NCBI RefSeq assembly: GCF_001905595.1
Contig: NZ_LIXI01000001.1
Location: 372,001-436,000 of the forward strand
DNA: 64,000 nt
Source: Streptomyces sp. CB00316
GTDB taxonomy: Bacteria; Actinomycetota; Actinomycetes; Streptomycetales; Streptomycetaceae
Direction: 5' to 3'
Shown in pieces: positions 8,869 to 19,632 of the stretch. Numbering within the stretch: the first letter of the stretch is position 1; each line of letters begins with the position of its first letter. A model generated the notes under the pieces. That model saw only the letters and a list, made by a program, of their open reading frames with translations. It ran no database searches and had not been told where the DNA came from. The translations under genes were made by a program, and so were the position numbers.

Positions 8869-9744
8869 TCACACGTTGGGCACCTTGAGCCGGTCCCAGC
8901 TGGTCTTCCCCGGGACGCCGTCCGCGTCGGTGCCCGTGTAGCCCAGCTTGCGCTGCCAAGCCGCGTACGAGTTGCGGTCGGCGGTCGACCAGGACGGGCC
9001 GGGTCCCACCGTGTACCGGCCGCACCCCTCGGCCACCAGGCGCCTGCCCATCGCCGTCACGATCGGGCTGCTGCGGCCGACCGTGAAGAACGAGGCGCCC
9101 GGGAACGGCTCGTACGTCGGTCTCGGAGGCGGCTGGGAGGGCCCGTCCGGCGAACCGCCCAGCCGCTTGCCGATCCGGGTGCGCATCGATTTCATGGTGA
9201 AGCCGCGCGGATCGACCTTGCCCGGCTGCCACTCCAGGTGCCCGATCACCGACCGCTCGCCCCAGCCGTGCGCCCGGCAGACGGCGGCTGCGGCCCGCTC
9301 GATCGCCAACAGCTGGGCGGCCGGCCACGGGTCCTTGCCGTCGCCGAGGTTGACGCACTCGAAGCCGTAGAAGTACCGGTTGCCGTCGGTGTTGGCCTCG
9401 TTGTCCGGCGGCAGGGCCTTCTCCGCGATGACGGCCCGCAGGACGTCGTCGTCGCCGAGCCCGGCGTGGTTGGCGCGCCCGTTCCCCACGAGGTGGACGG
9501 TTCCGTCCTTGGCGATCACCCCGTGGCAGAGGGGGCCGGGGAGGGCGGAGTGGCCGTTGTAGCAGAGCTCCACCGAGGAGGCGGTGCCGGATGTGACGGT
9601 GTGATGGATCATGACGCCGTGCGTCGGGCCCCAGGGCCCCTTGTGATTCCGGTTGTTCGTACGCCAGCTCCGGTGTTCGACGACGTGGAGGCCTTCGTCG
9701 CGGAGGGCTTTGAGCAGCTTGTCGGCGGACAGCGGCGTCGCCAT
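8869..9744 (-). CDS. N-acetylmuramoyl-L-alanine amidase with C-terminal wall-binding repeat
   Basis: A 291-residue type-2 amidase. The catalytic fold spans ~10-170, with likely zinc ligands in MIHHTV and GHLEWQPGKVDPRG, plus NHAGLG and GFECVN strands. A proline-rich linker (SQPPPRPTYEPFPG) leads to a ~65-residue C-terminal module (VAEGCGRYTVGPGPSW...DGVPGKTSWDRL) of the kind repeated in Streptomyces peptidoglycan-binding proteins. It should cleave the bond between muramic acid and the stem peptide. There is no signal peptide, as in phage endolysins. The ATG at 9744 follows GGAAAGGAGCG; a longer start at 9825 lacks support. No other phage genes are nearby. Confidence 0.85.
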   Translation of the reverse strand: MATPLSADKLLKALRDEGLHVVEHRSWRTNNRNHKGPWGPTHGVMIHHTVTSGTASSVELCYNGHSALPGPLCHGVIAKDGTVHLVGNGRANHAGLGDDDVLRAVIAEKALPPDNEANTDGNRYFYGFECVNLGDGKDPWPAAQLLAIERAAAAVCRAHGWGERSVIGHLEWQPGKVDPRGFTMKSMRTRIGKRLGGSPDGPSQPPPRPTYEPFPGASFFTVGRSSPIVTAMGRRLVAEGCGRYTVGPGPSWSTADRNSYAAWQRKLGYTGTDADGVPGKTSWDRLKVPNV

Positions 9745-10185
9745 CGGGGCGCTCCTTTCCAGGTGGTGCGTCGGTTCGCAGGGGTGTTCGGCGGGTGGAG
9801 GGCAGGCTCGGATGCCGGACGGCACAACGAAGTTGCGCTCGCCCGAACGGGGTTGCGGAGAAGTGGGGTGCGCCCAGCGACGGGATTCCGCCTACGGGCC
9901 GTACAGGATCGATTTGCCCGTTCTCGCGCCGCCCTGAACGTCATCCCGTACCGAACGTTTCGTCGGCCCGCCACCCTTGTGCCGGAGATTCCGCTTGGCG
10001 GGACGCGAGGGGTGGATGGGGAGGGAGTTCCGGCGCCGCCTCCACCCGACGCACGGTGCCCGGTGCCCGGTGCGGCAAGGGGGCGGAGGCGCGCGCCCCT
10101 TCCCCGTACTCCCGTCGCACTCGCGCCGTGCCGTACTCCCGTCGTCGTATGCGCCCGGCGCCCCGGCTCCTACGGTGAGGGGGTG
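9745..10185. other. Intergenic region with 14-bp direct repeat
   Basis: No gene is supported in these 441 bases. The right half carries a direct repeat CCGTACTCCCGTCG at 10104-10117 and 10131-10144 (27-base period). The promoter of the amidase and that of the former kinase gene would both lie here, but I see no convincing -35/-10 pair. Confidence 0.5.
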
Positions 10186-10530
10186 ATGACCTTCGACCGC
10201 CTCGCCGCCCGGGTGCGCGCCCGCCGCTCGCGGATCTGGCGGTGGTGGGTCTGTTTCACCGCGTCCGACGTGGCGGTGGACGACCCTGGCTACCGGCAGG
10301 ACGACGCGCTCACCTGGCCCCTGCTCGCGGTCTCGCTCGCGGCACTGGTCTTCCGCCGCCGCAGGCCCGTCCCGGTGGCGTGTGTGACCGGGGCCGCGTG
10401 CGCCGGATGGGCGGTCCACGGGCACATCGGCGAGCTGCTGAACCTCCCGGTCATCGTGGCGCTGTACACGGTGGCCGTCCTCGGCGACCGCCGCGAACTG
10501 ATGGCGGCGGAGGTGACGCCACGGGGGGCT
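10186..10530 (+). pseudogene. Histidine kinase, N-terminal membrane part only
   Basis: The frame starts at GTG 10183 or ATG 10186 and encodes RIWRWWVCFTASDVAVDD, then LTWPLLAVSLAALVFRRRRP, VPVACVTGAACAGWAV and LPVIVALYTVAVLGDRRE. This is the membrane sensor part of NarL-class Streptomyces kinases. After about base 10515 the similarity ends. No dimerisation helix with its His, and no ATPase domain, follows. It is therefore a truncated remnant. Whether it was the same gene as the kinase C-terminus left at 1346-1460, 9 kb upstream on the same strand, cannot be told from the sequence. Confidence 0.75.
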
Positions 10531-10573
10531 GGCGGGTCGACGGCCCGGACGCCACCACCTGGTCGACTCGCCG

Positions 10574-10735
10574 CGAGCTACGGCATCCCGCGCCGCCGCG
10601 TCGACGAGGTGCTCGACTCCTCGGCCCGAACGGCGCCGGGAAGTCGACCGCCATGCGGCTGATCCTGGGCCTGGACTCCGCGAGCGGGGGACGGGTCACC
10701 ATGGGAGGCAAGGCTCACCGGGACCTCCCTGTGCC
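10574..10735 (+). pseudogene. Scrambled pieces of an ABC ATPase
   Basis: Two pieces of a bacitracin-type ABC ATPase are present in reversed order. Bases ~10574-10616 encode YGIPRRRVDEVL, which in intact homologues lies some 80 residues after Walker A. Directly behind it, in another frame, bases 10617-10735 encode LLGPNGAGKSTAMRLILG and then LDSASGGRVTMGGKAHRDL, the Walker A region. Signature, Walker B and the rest are missing. No start or stop frames either piece. Confidence 0.7.
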
Positions 10736-11341
10736 GCTCCGTCGTGCGCTCCACGGTGTGGGCGACGGCGGTCACAGCCCTGCTTCCCCTCCTGGGCGCG
10801 GTGTTCGTAGCGGCCACCGGCAGCCTGCGACCCGACGACACGGTCCTCGGCGGCAGCCTCACGCTCTCCGTCGTGGCCCAGATGCTGGCGGGCGTGGTGG
10901 GCGCGCTGGTGATCTCGGGGGAGTACGGCAGCGGCACCATCCGTACGACGTTCGCGGCCGTCCCCCGCCGGTCCACCGTGTTCGCGGCCAAGGCGACACT
11001 GGTGGCGGCCGTGACGTACGCCCTCGCGCTGCTCTCCTGCGCGGCCGCCTACCTGGTAGGGGACGCGATGCTGCCGGAGGGGCCACTCCGCCGGCGCGGT
11101 CACCACGGTGATCGGCCTGCTGCTCCTGCCGTCCCTCCTCGGCCCCCTCTTCGGGAACGCCGAACGCTGGATCGCCGGCCTCTCCCCGGCGGCGGCCCTG
11201 GAGAAGCTCACCCAGACCTCGGACGCCGCCGCCGACACCGTGGGCAGCCTGGGCCCCTGGCCCTCCCTGCTCCTGATCGCGGCCTGCACGACGGCGATCA
11301 CCCTCACGGCCCTGCTCCTGCTACGACGACGGGACGCGTGA
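10720..11341 (+). pseudogene. ABC-2 permease with internal deletion/frameshift
   Basis: Bases ~10720-11085 encode the first half of a permease: RSTVWATAVTALLPLLGAV, LTLSVVAQMLAGVVGALV, ISGEYGSGTIRTTFAAVPRR and a third helix. The end of the protein (VTTVIGLLLLPSLLGPLFG to ALLLLRRRDA) is encoded in a different frame at ~11096-11341. Roughly 60 residues expected between the two parts are missing. GEYGSGTIRTT is the hallmark of the ABC-2 permeases that pair with ATPases like the fragment directly upstream, so the whole set was once a transporter operon. Confidence 0.75.
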
Positions 11342-11377
11342 GGCGCCCCCCCCGCACCGGCCGCCCCGCGACCAGCG

Positions 11378-11404
11378 AAAAGGCCCCCCGGTGCGGAGGG
11401 GCCT
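11378..11404 (-). terminator. Rho-independent terminator of tRNA-Arg
   Basis: Read on the minus strand, AGGCCCC pairs with GGGGCCT around a 10-base loop and is followed directly by TTTT. It starts 20 bases past the 3' end of tRNA-Arg. Confidence 0.8.
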
Positions 11405-11423
11405 CACGGTCGTGCGGTCGGTG

Positions 11424-11496
11424 CGCCCCCGGCAGGACTCGAACCTGCGGCCAAGCGCTTAGAAGGCGCCTGCTCTATCCACTGAGCTACGGGGGC
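11424..11496 (-). tRNA. tRNA-Arg (anticodon TCT)
   Basis: The 73-base cloverleaf reads on the minus strand. The acceptor GCCCCCG pairs with CGGGGGC, the D arm is GCTC...GAGC, the anticodon loop CTTCTAA sits between GGCGC and GCGCT-type arms, and the T arm is GCAGG-TTCGAGT-CCTGC. Anticodon TCT reads AGA, a rare arginine codon in this GC-rich genome. CCA is not encoded. The 3' end faces the decayed region to the left. Confidence 0.95.
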
Positions 11497-11823
11497 CGGG
11501 AGTCCTGATCGGTGGTTCCGTGGCCGTGCCGGGACAAGGATAGGGCTCCGATCGCCTGGACCCGGTTGCTTCACCTGCGTGGCACGATGTGGAGGTTCGG
11601 TGAAGCGAACCGATAATCGCAGGTAGGTGCGAATCCTGCACCGCTTTTCGCGCCATGCGGCCCGGGTGTTGTGCACTCGTTATGCCTGCGCCCCACTCGT
11701 CCCCTCTGTCCGGAGTCTGCCCGGAGTCCGTCCCGCGCTGTCCAGAGGGTGGAACCGCCGCGCAGAGAGGTCTATACGCTTCAAAAAGGCGCCAAAATTG
11801 GGCATTCTTCGCATGTGGTGACC
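11497..11823. other. Intergenic region between tRNA-Arg and dynA
   Basis: No gene is supported. A small hairpin GGTTCG-GTGAAG-CGAACC lies at 11594-11611. Bases 11770-11815 are AT-rich for this genome (CTTCAAAAAGGCGCCAAAAT) and are the most likely site of the promoter for the dynamin operon that starts at 11824, but I cannot assign a sigma factor. Confidence 0.5.
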
Positions 11824-13467
11824 ATGGACGTACGGCCTCAGCTCATCGACGCACTTTCCGCCCTGCGCGACCGTGTCGCCGCCGTGCGTCTTCCACTCCC
11901 GCTGCCGGGGGCCGAACGCGCCCGGCAGACGAGGGTCGAACTCCTCGCACAGCTCGACGACTACCTCCTGCCCCGGCTCAAGGACCCCGAGGCCCCGCTG
12001 CTCGCCGTGATCGGCGGATCCACCGGGGCCGGGAAGTCCACGCTGGTCAACTCGCTCGTGGGGTGCCGGGTCAGCGAGGCCGGGGTGCTGCGGCCCACCA
12101 CGCGCACGCCGGTGCTGGTCTGTCACCCCGAGGACCACCACTGGTTCGCCGGCGTACGGGTGCTGCCGCAGCTCACCCGGATCTGGCTGCCGCCGGGTCA
12201 GGCCCCGGACCCCGACGGGCTCGACGACCTCGGGGCGGGCGCCGACGACGAGGGGAACGTGCTGCGGGTGGAGACCGCTCTCAGCCTGCCCCGCGGGCTG
12301 GCCATCCTCGACGCCCCCGACATCGACTCCCTCGTCGTACGCAACCGGGTCCTGGCCGCCGAGCTCATCTGCGCCGCCGACGTCTGGGTGATGGTCACCA
12401 CGGCGTCCCGGTACGCCGACGCGGTCCCCTGGCATCTGCTGCGTACCGCGAAGGAGTACGACGCCGCCCTCGTCACCGTCCTCGACCGGGTGCCCCACCA
12501 GGTGATCGCCGAGGTCTCCCGGCAGTACGCGGCGCTCCTGACCCGCGCCGGACTCGGGGACGTACCCCGCTTCACCATCCCCGAACTCCCCGAGTCCGCG
12601 GGTGGCGGCAGCGGGCTGCTCCCCACCACCGCGGTCGCCCCGCTGCGTGCCTGGCTCACCCACCGGGCCCAGGACCCCGCCGCCCGGCAGCAGGCGGTGG
12701 GGCGTACGGCCTCCGGGCTCATCGAATCGCTGAACGTACGGATGCCCGAGCTCGCGTCGGCCGTCGCCGCGCAGTACGCGGCGTCCGTACGGCTCACCGG
12801 CGTGGTCCAGGACGCGTACGGCAAGGAGGCCGACCGCATCCGGCGCAGGCTCCAGAGCGGGGCGGTCCTCTCCGGGGACGCGCGGACCCGGTGGCGCGGC
12901 TACCCCCTCTACAGTGCCCCCGGCGAACTCCTCGAAGCCCTGGTGGACAGCCTGATCGCCCTCCTCCAGTGCGCCGTCTCCGCCGCCGACGACCAGATCC
13001 GTACGCAGTGGAGCCGCGAGCCCGCCGCCGGGGTCTTCCGGTTCGAGGGCACGGGGCGGGAAGCCGGGGGGTGGGGGCCCGCCGAGGACGTCGTGGGCCG
13101 GATCGCCGTGGCCGTACGGCGGTGGCGCCGGGTCCTGGAGGAGCTCGCCGAGGAGGAGGTGCGCCAGCTCGAACGCAGCGTGGCGCCCGATCCCGAGACC
13201 GTCGCCGCCCTGCTCGCGGCCGCCCTGCTCGGCGGGCGGCGGGCCCGTGCGGCGGGGGAGCAGCTCGCCGAAGGCATCGGGGCGCAGGGCGCGCTGCGCC
13301 TGCGCGACAAGGGCGGGGAACTGCTGACGGCCTATCTGGACCAGGTGCTCGGCGGCGAACGCGACCGCAGGCTCGCCCCGCTCGACGCGCTCGACGTCGC
13401 CCCCGAGCCGCAGGCCGCACTGATCGCCGCGCTTTCCGTACTGCAGAAGGAGAGGTGGCAGCGATGA
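11824..13467 (+). CDS. dynA: Dynamin-like GTPase, soluble partner
   Basis: A 547-residue GTPase with P-loop [10 protein letters not shown] (Lys71), a G3-like LDAPDIDS and a long helical C-terminal half with many Arg/Glu heptads (for example [21 protein letters not shown]). No membrane helix is seen. It is coupled by ATGA to the next gene, a second GTPase that does have membrane helices. This pairing fits Streptomyces DynA/DynB, which stabilise FtsZ ladders during sporulation septation. The symbol rests on that layout and on position next to ssbB, not on an alignment. The G4 region appears as TVLDRVP rather than canonical NKxD. Start is ATG 11824. Confidence 0.8.
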   Translation: MDVRPQLIDALSALRDRVAAVRLPLPLPGAERARQTRVELLAQLDDYLLPRLKDPEAPLLAVIGGSTGAGKSTLVNSLVGCRVSEAGVLRPTTRTPVLVCHPEDHHWFAGVRVLPQLTRIWLPPGQAPDPDGLDDLGAGADDEGNVLRVETALSLPRGLAILDAPDIDSLVVRNRVLAAELICAADVWVMVTTASRYADAVPWHLLRTAKEYDAALVTVLDRVPHQVIAEVSRQYAALLTRAGLGDVPRFTIPELPESAGGGSGLLPTTAVAPLRAWLTHRAQDPAARQQAVGRTASGLIESLNVRMPELASAVAAQYAASVRLTGVVQDAYGKEADRIRRRLQSGAVLSGDARTRWRGYPLYSAPGELLEALVDSLIALLQCAVSAADDQIRTQWSREPAAGVFRFEGTGREAGGWGPAEDVVGRIAVAVRRWRRVLEELAEEEVRQLERSVAPDPETVAALLAAALLGGRRARAAGEQLAEGIGAQGALRLRDKGGELLTAYLDQVLGGERDRRLAPLDALDVAPEPQAALIAALSVLQKERWQR

Positions 13468-15446
13468 CTGCCGTCACGGACGAGGACCCGGGCAACGGCA
13501 CGGCGGCCACCGGCGAGCGGAAGGAGGAAGCCCCAGCGGCTCCGGGCAAGGAGGACGGGCGTTGGGACGACGGGCTCATCGCGCGGCGTGCCGCGGCGGT
13601 CGATGCCCGAAGCGGTGATTCCCGCCCCGGTGACTCTGGAACAGGTGACTCCGGAACCGGCGATCTCCGAACGGGCGATGGCTCCGCCGATTCCGCGGGG
13701 CCCGCCGGCTCCGCTCCCGAGGGCGACGACGTACGGCCGCAGGTCGAGGCGTACGGGCCCTCCGGCGGCCCCCTCCCCACCCGCCTCGACGCCCTGCGCG
13801 AACTCATCGGACTCTCCCGGGCCCGGCTCGACCGGGACACCCTCGCCGAGGCGGGGCGCGTACTGGACGAGGCGGCCGCGCGGCAGCGGCTCTCCTCGCG
13901 GCACACGGTCGTCGCCATCGCGGGCGCCACCGGGAGCGGCAAGTCGACCCTGTTCAACGCCCTCTCCGGCGCCCAGATCTCCGACACCGGGCTGCGCCGC
14001 CCCACCACCTCCCAGCCCATCGCGTGCAGTTGGACCGACGGGGCCGCCGGGCTGCTCGACCGCCTCGCCATCCCCGGCCGGCTGCGCCGCAGGCCCCACC
14101 CCGGACCCGCAGCCTCCGACGAGGCGCTCCAGGGGCTCGTCCTGGTCGACCTGCCCGACCACGACTCCGCCGCGACGGCCCACCGGGACCAGGTGGACCG
14201 GGTGCTGGCGCTGGTCGACGCGGTGATCTGGGTGGTCGACCCGGAGAAGTACGCCGACGCAGCCCTGCACGAGCGCTACCTGCGCCCGCTCGCCGGGCAC
14301 GCCGAGGTCACCTTCGTCGTCCTCAACCAGATCGACCGCCTGCCCGGCGAGGCCGCCGACCTCGTCCTCGACGACCTCCGCCGACTCCTGGACGAGGACG
14401 GCATGGCGCTCGGCGAGCACGGCGAACCCGGCGCCACCGTCATGTCCCTGTCCGCGCTGACCGGCGACGGGGTGCCCGAACTGCGGGAGATGGTCGGCCG
14501 GTTCGTCCAGGACCGCACGGCCGCCACCCGACGGCTCTCCGCCGACGTGGACGCTGCGGCGGCGCGGCTGCGCCCCGTGTACGTGGCGGAGGGGCGGCCC
14601 GGACTCGGCGAGCGGGCCCGGGAGGAGTTCACGGACCGGCTGGCCGAGGCGGTCGGGGCGACCTCCGCCGGGCAGGCCGCCGAGCGGGAGTGGCGCAGGA
14701 ACGCGGGGCGGGCGTGCGGGACGCCGTGGCTGCGGCTGTGGCGCTGGTACGAGTCCCGGGGGCTGCCGGGCAGCCTGGACCGGATGGGCCGGGCGCTCGC
14801 CCCGCCCGAGGAGGAGTCGACCGCCCGGCAGCGGGTGGAGCAGGCGGTCCGGATCGTCGCGGACGACGCCTCCGCCGGGCTCCCAGCCCCCTGGGCGCAG
14901 GCCGTGCGCGAGGCGGCCTTCAACGGGGCGAAGGGGCTGCCGGAGGCGCTGGACGAGCTGGCGGCGAAGGCGGTCGCGGGGGGCGGTTCCTCCAAGGGGC
15001 CGGGTGGCTCCGGGCGGTTCGGTACGGCGTCGGGCCGGGGTCCGGCCACGAGCCTGGCGCTCGGCGGGCGGCCGGCCAAACCGCCCCGGCCGAAGTGGTG
15101 GCCCGCCGCGGTACTGGCCCAGGTGTCCATGACGCTGCTTCAGGTCTTCGGCGGTCTGTGGCTGCTCGGCCAGATCGTCGGGGTCCTGGAGCCGGGGCTC
15201 GTCGTCCCCGCGCTGATCATGCTGGCCGGAGTCGTCGGCGGGCCGCTGGTGGAGTGGGCCTGCGCGGCGGCGATCCGGGGCCCCGCCCGGCGCTACGGGC
15301 AGGACGCCGAACGCCGGCTGCGCGAGGCGGCGGCCGGCTGCGGCCGGGCCAGGGTCCTGGACCCGGTCTCGGCGGAGCTGGTGCGGTACCGGGAGGTGCG
15401 CGAGCGGTACGCGGCGGTGACGGAGTTTTCCACAACCGGCCAGTAG
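13464..15446 (+). CDS. dynB: Dynamin-like GTPase, membrane partner
   Basis: A 660-residue protein. Residues 1-105 are low-complexity and acidic, with a short tandem repeat ([21 protein letters not shown]). The GTPase domain starts near 145 with GATGSGKST (Lys160), then RRPTTSQP (G2), DLPDHDS (G3) and NQIDR (G4). A helical stalk region follows, and two membrane segments lie near 546-567 and 577-597 ([39 protein letters not shown]). A short charged tail closes the protein. Membrane helices and coupling to the preceding GTPase gene fit DynB of the sporulation septum machinery; YfjP-family GTPase is the alternative label. Confidence 0.8.
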   Translation: MTAVTDEDPGNGTAATGERKEEAPAAPGKEDGRWDDGLIARRAAAVDARSGDSRPGDSGTGDSGTGDLRTGDGSADSAGPAGSAPEGDDVRPQVEAYGPSGGPLPTRLDALRELIGLSRARLDRDTLAEAGRVLDEAAARQRLSSRHTVVAIAGATGSGKSTLFNALSGAQISDTGLRRPTTSQPIACSWTDGAAGLLDRLAIPGRLRRRPHPGPAASDEALQGLVLVDLPDHDSAATAHRDQVDRVLALVDAVIWVVDPEKYADAALHERYLRPLAGHAEVTFVVLNQIDRLPGEAADLVLDDLRRLLDEDGMALGEHGEPGATVMSLSALTGDGVPELREMVGRFVQDRTAATRRLSADVDAAAARLRPVYVAEGRPGLGERAREEFTDRLAEAVGATSAGQAAEREWRRNAGRACGTPWLRLWRWYESRGLPGSLDRMGRALAPPEEESTARQRVEQAVRIVADDASAGLPAPWAQAVREAAFNGAKGLPEALDELAAKAVAGGGSSKGPGGSGRFGTASGRGPATSLALGGRPAKPPRPKWWPAAVLAQVSMTLLQVFGGLWLLGQIVGVLEPGLVVPALIMLAGVVGGPLVEWACAAAIRGPARRYGQDAERRLREAAAGCGRARVLDPVSAELVRYREVRERYAAVTEFSTTGQ

Positions 15447-15548
15447 TCCACAGGCTCCGGTGCCATTCGCTTCCGGCGTCCACCATGAAGTCGTCACACC
15501 GGTGGACGGAACGACGGAACGAGCGGTACGACGGAAACGGGGCGGGAA

Positions 15549-16046
15549 ATGAACGACACGATGGTGACGCTGGTGGGAAACGCCGCCACGGCGGTGGACT
15601 TCCGTGAGACGGCCACAGGGGGAATGGCGCGATTTCGCTTCGCCGTGACCCCGAGGCGTCGGGACCGCGAGACGCAGCTGTGGACCGACGGCCCCACCAG
15701 CTTCTACACGGTGTGGGCCTGGCGGACACTCGCCGCGAACCTGGCCGGTTCGGTGGCGATCGGGGAACCTCTGCTGGTGCACGGCCGGTTGAAGGTACGT
15801 GAGGAGGAACGGGACGGCGGGCGGCGGACGTTCGTGGACGTCGAGGCGATCGCGATCGGCCACGATCTGAGTCGCGGGACCGCCGCCTTCCGCCGCGTCG
15901 TCAGGACCGAACCGGTGCTGACGGCGCCTGTACGGAACGGACCTGACGGTGAGTCGGGCGGCACTCCTGGTGGCAGCGCGGACCATGGCCCGGGAGGCGG
16001 TGCGGATGTGTCCCCGACCGTACGGGAAAAGGCGGCGGTGTCCTGA
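15549..16046 (+). CDS. ssbB: Single-stranded DNA-binding protein SsbB
   Basis: A 165-residue SSB with one OB-fold at ~1-110: MVTLVGNAATAVDFRE, RFRFAVTPRRRDRET, FYTVWAWRTLAANLAGSVAIGEPLLVHGRLKVRE and a final strand FVDVEAIAIGHDL. The C-terminal tail is Gly-rich and lacks the acidic DDDIPF tip of primary SSBs. That marks it as the second Streptomyces paralogue (SsbB), implicated in chromosome segregation during sporulation and not essential. It lies 100 bases after the dynamin pair on the same strand, and all three fit a sporulation theme. Confidence 0.9.
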   Translation: MNDTMVTLVGNAATAVDFRETATGGMARFRFAVTPRRRDRETQLWTDGPTSFYTVWAWRTLAANLAGSVAIGEPLLVHGRLKVREEERDGGRRTFVDVEAIAIGHDLSRGTAAFRRVVRTEPVLTAPVRNGPDGESGGTPGGSADHGPGGGADVSPTVREKAAVS

Positions 16047-16234
16047 AAGGGCTGGTCGCAGAGGCGGCCCGGCGATAACGATTCTGATTCGGAATGGTTG
16101 GCCGGGGGCGGTACGGGGGATTGCGGTTCGCCCGGTCCTTAGGATTCCCAGAGCTCATGGGTCACTTGAGTCTGCTGGCGGGGCATTCCCCACACGCGCA
16201 CCACGCGCGAGGGTCCCGCCCGGAGGGGAATTCT

Positions 16235-17839
16235 GTGTTTTCTGCGCCTTCAGTGTCCGTCTCGCCGTCCGACGCGAAGGCGGTGCACGCCGTCCGCGGC
16301 GGAGCAGCGCGCAGCGGGGAGGCCGGCAGAGCGGCGGGCATCAGGGCGGCCGGCGGCGCGGCGCGCGCGGGGGAGACGGGCGGTGCCTGGCGGAGGGGAC
16401 GCGGCCGGGCCTTCCTCCGGCCGGTGACCGCGCTGCTGCTCTCCGGACTCGTCACGGCGGCCACCCTCGCCGGGACGGGCACGGCGGCCGCCGACGACCC
16501 GGGCCGGCACCAGGGCGGCGCGGCGGCGGTCCTCGACGGGCTGAAGACCTTCGACAGCGCCGTGCTCCGCACGCCGGGTGAGAACGGCGCCCCCGACCGT
16601 ACGCAGGAACTGCCCGCCGGGCTCTTCGAGATGACCGTGGACGGCGGCGGAAAGCTCAAGACCTACTGCGTCGACCTCCACAACCCCACCCAGACCCAGG
16701 CGAAGTACCTGGAGACCCAGTGGGCCGAGACCTCCCTCGGCGCCAACAGGAACGCCGGGAAGATCCGGTGGATCCTCCAGCACTCCTACCCCCAGGTCGA
16801 CGACCTCGCCGCGCTGGCCGAGGCGGCGGGCACCGGGCCGCTCACCGAGCGGACCGCCGCGGCGGGCACCCAGGTCGCCATCTGGCGCTACTCGGACGAC
16901 GCCGATGTCACCGCGTCGGACAAGCAGGCCGAGAAGCTCGCCGACTGGCTGCACAAGCGCGCACGCAACGTCACCGAACCCCGGGCATCCCTGACGCTGG
17001 AGCCCGCGGCGGTCTCCGGCCGGGCGGGGGAGCGGCTGGGCCCGGTGACCGTCCGCACGGACGCGGAGCAGGTCTCCGTGTCACCCCCGGTCGACGCGGC
17101 GGCGAGCGGCATCACGGTGACCGACGAGAAGGGCGTGCCCGTCACCTCCGCCACCGACGGTGCCCGCCTGTACTTCGCCGTGCCGAAGGGCAGTGCCGAC
17201 GGCTCCGCCTCGCTGTCCGTTCAGGCCACCACCTCTGTGCCGGTCGGCCGCGCCTTCGCCGGGGCCACTCGCACCCAGACCCAGATCCTGGCCGGATCCA
17301 GCGAGTCCACGGTCTCCGCACGGGCCACCGCCACCTGGGCCGAGACGGGCGCCGCCCCGGCCCTCACCGCCCGGAAGAACTGCGTGGCCGGCGGCGTGGA
17401 CATCACCGCGGTGAACCAGGGCGACGAGCCCTTCACCTTCGAGCTGGGGGGCGCCGAGCACACCGTGGCCGCCGGAGCCACCGAGACGGTGACGGTCCCG
17501 GTCGCCGAGGACCAGGCGTACGACTTCACCATCACCGGCCCCGGCGGATTCCGGCAGAACTTCACCGGCGTGCTGGACTGCGCCACCAGCGGCAGCGTCA
17601 TCGAGGCCGAGAAGGACCAGCAGGGCGACGACGACTCCGGGGTGGGCACGCAGAGCGCCCACCAGTCCGTGCCCGCCTCGACCGGCACCACCACCTCCGG
17701 CCTGGAGGGCGACCTCGCCGCGACCGGCGGCTCCAGCACCACCCCGATGATCGCCGCCCTGGCCGTCGGCTTCCTCGTGATCGGCGGCGGCGCCCTGTTC
17801 GTCCTGCGCCGGCAGGAAACACAGCAGCACGCTGAGTAG
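16235..17839 (+). CDS. Thioester-domain surface protein with sortase-E signal
   Basis: A 534-residue secreted protein. Start is GTG 16235 behind GGAGGGG, giving a long N-region and a signal peptide ending near AGTGTAAA (~residues 60-88). The TQXA thioester domain follows: Cys145 in TYCVDLH and Gln213 in AAGTQVAIW are the residues that form the internal Cys-Gln thioester. Two Ig-like beta regions (~250-350 and ~380-450) come next. The C-terminus is a sorting signal: LAATG at 494-498, a hydrophobic helix (MIAALAVGFLVIGGGALFVL) and a short RRQ tail. LAxTG is the class E sortase motif in Streptomyces. The protein should be wall-anchored and able to bond covalently to a surface amine. Confidence 0.88.
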   Translation: MFSAPSVSVSPSDAKAVHAVRGGAARSGEAGRAAGIRAAGGAARAGETGGAWRRGRGRAFLRPVTALLLSGLVTAATLAGTGTAAADDPGRHQGGAAAVLDGLKTFDSAVLRTPGENGAPDRTQELPAGLFEMTVDGGGKLKTYCVDLHNPTQTQAKYLETQWAETSLGANRNAGKIRWILQHSYPQVDDLAALAEAAGTGPLTERTAAAGTQVAIWRYSDDADVTASDKQAEKLADWLHKRARNVTEPRASLTLEPAAVSGRAGERLGPVTVRTDAEQVSVSPPVDAAASGITVTDEKGVPVTSATDGARLYFAVPKGSADGSASLSVQATTSVPVGRAFAGATRTQTQILAGSSESTVSARATATWAETGAAPALTARKNCVAGGVDITAVNQGDEPFTFELGGAEHTVAAGATETVTVPVAEDQAYDFTITGPGGFRQNFTGVLDCATSGSVIEAEKDQQGDDDSGVGTQSAHQSVPASTGTTTSGLEGDLAATGGSSTTPMIAALAVGFLVIGGGALFVLRRQETQQHAE

Positions 17840-17874
17840 TTGCGCGCGCATCCGTGAGCGGTGACGGGTGGCCG

Positions 17875-17902
17875 ATCCCCGGACGGGTTTCCTTCCGGGG
17901 AT
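17875..17902 (+). terminator. Hairpin after the surface-protein gene
   Basis: ATCCCCGGA (17875-17883) pairs with TCCGGGGAT (17894-17902) around a 10-base loop, 35 bases after the stop codon and before the ettA promoter region. There is no T-run. Confidence 0.6.
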
Positions 17903-17962
17903 GGACGTCAGGCAAGATGGGGTGTATCTGCCCACACCTCTATTGCTGCCGGACGGTTTCTC

Positions 17963-19627
<1,665 letters not shown>

Positions 19628-19632
19628 TCGTC

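Noticed and set aside
8869..9744. Endolysin-like amidase considered as a prophage marker.
   Set aside because: No holin, tail, integrase or other phage gene is near, and such amidases with this C-terminal module are common in Streptomyces chromosomes.
11594..11611. Hairpin GGTTCG-GTGAAG-CGAACC considered as part of a second tRNA or T-box.
   Set aside because: No acceptor, D or anticodon arm surrounds it.
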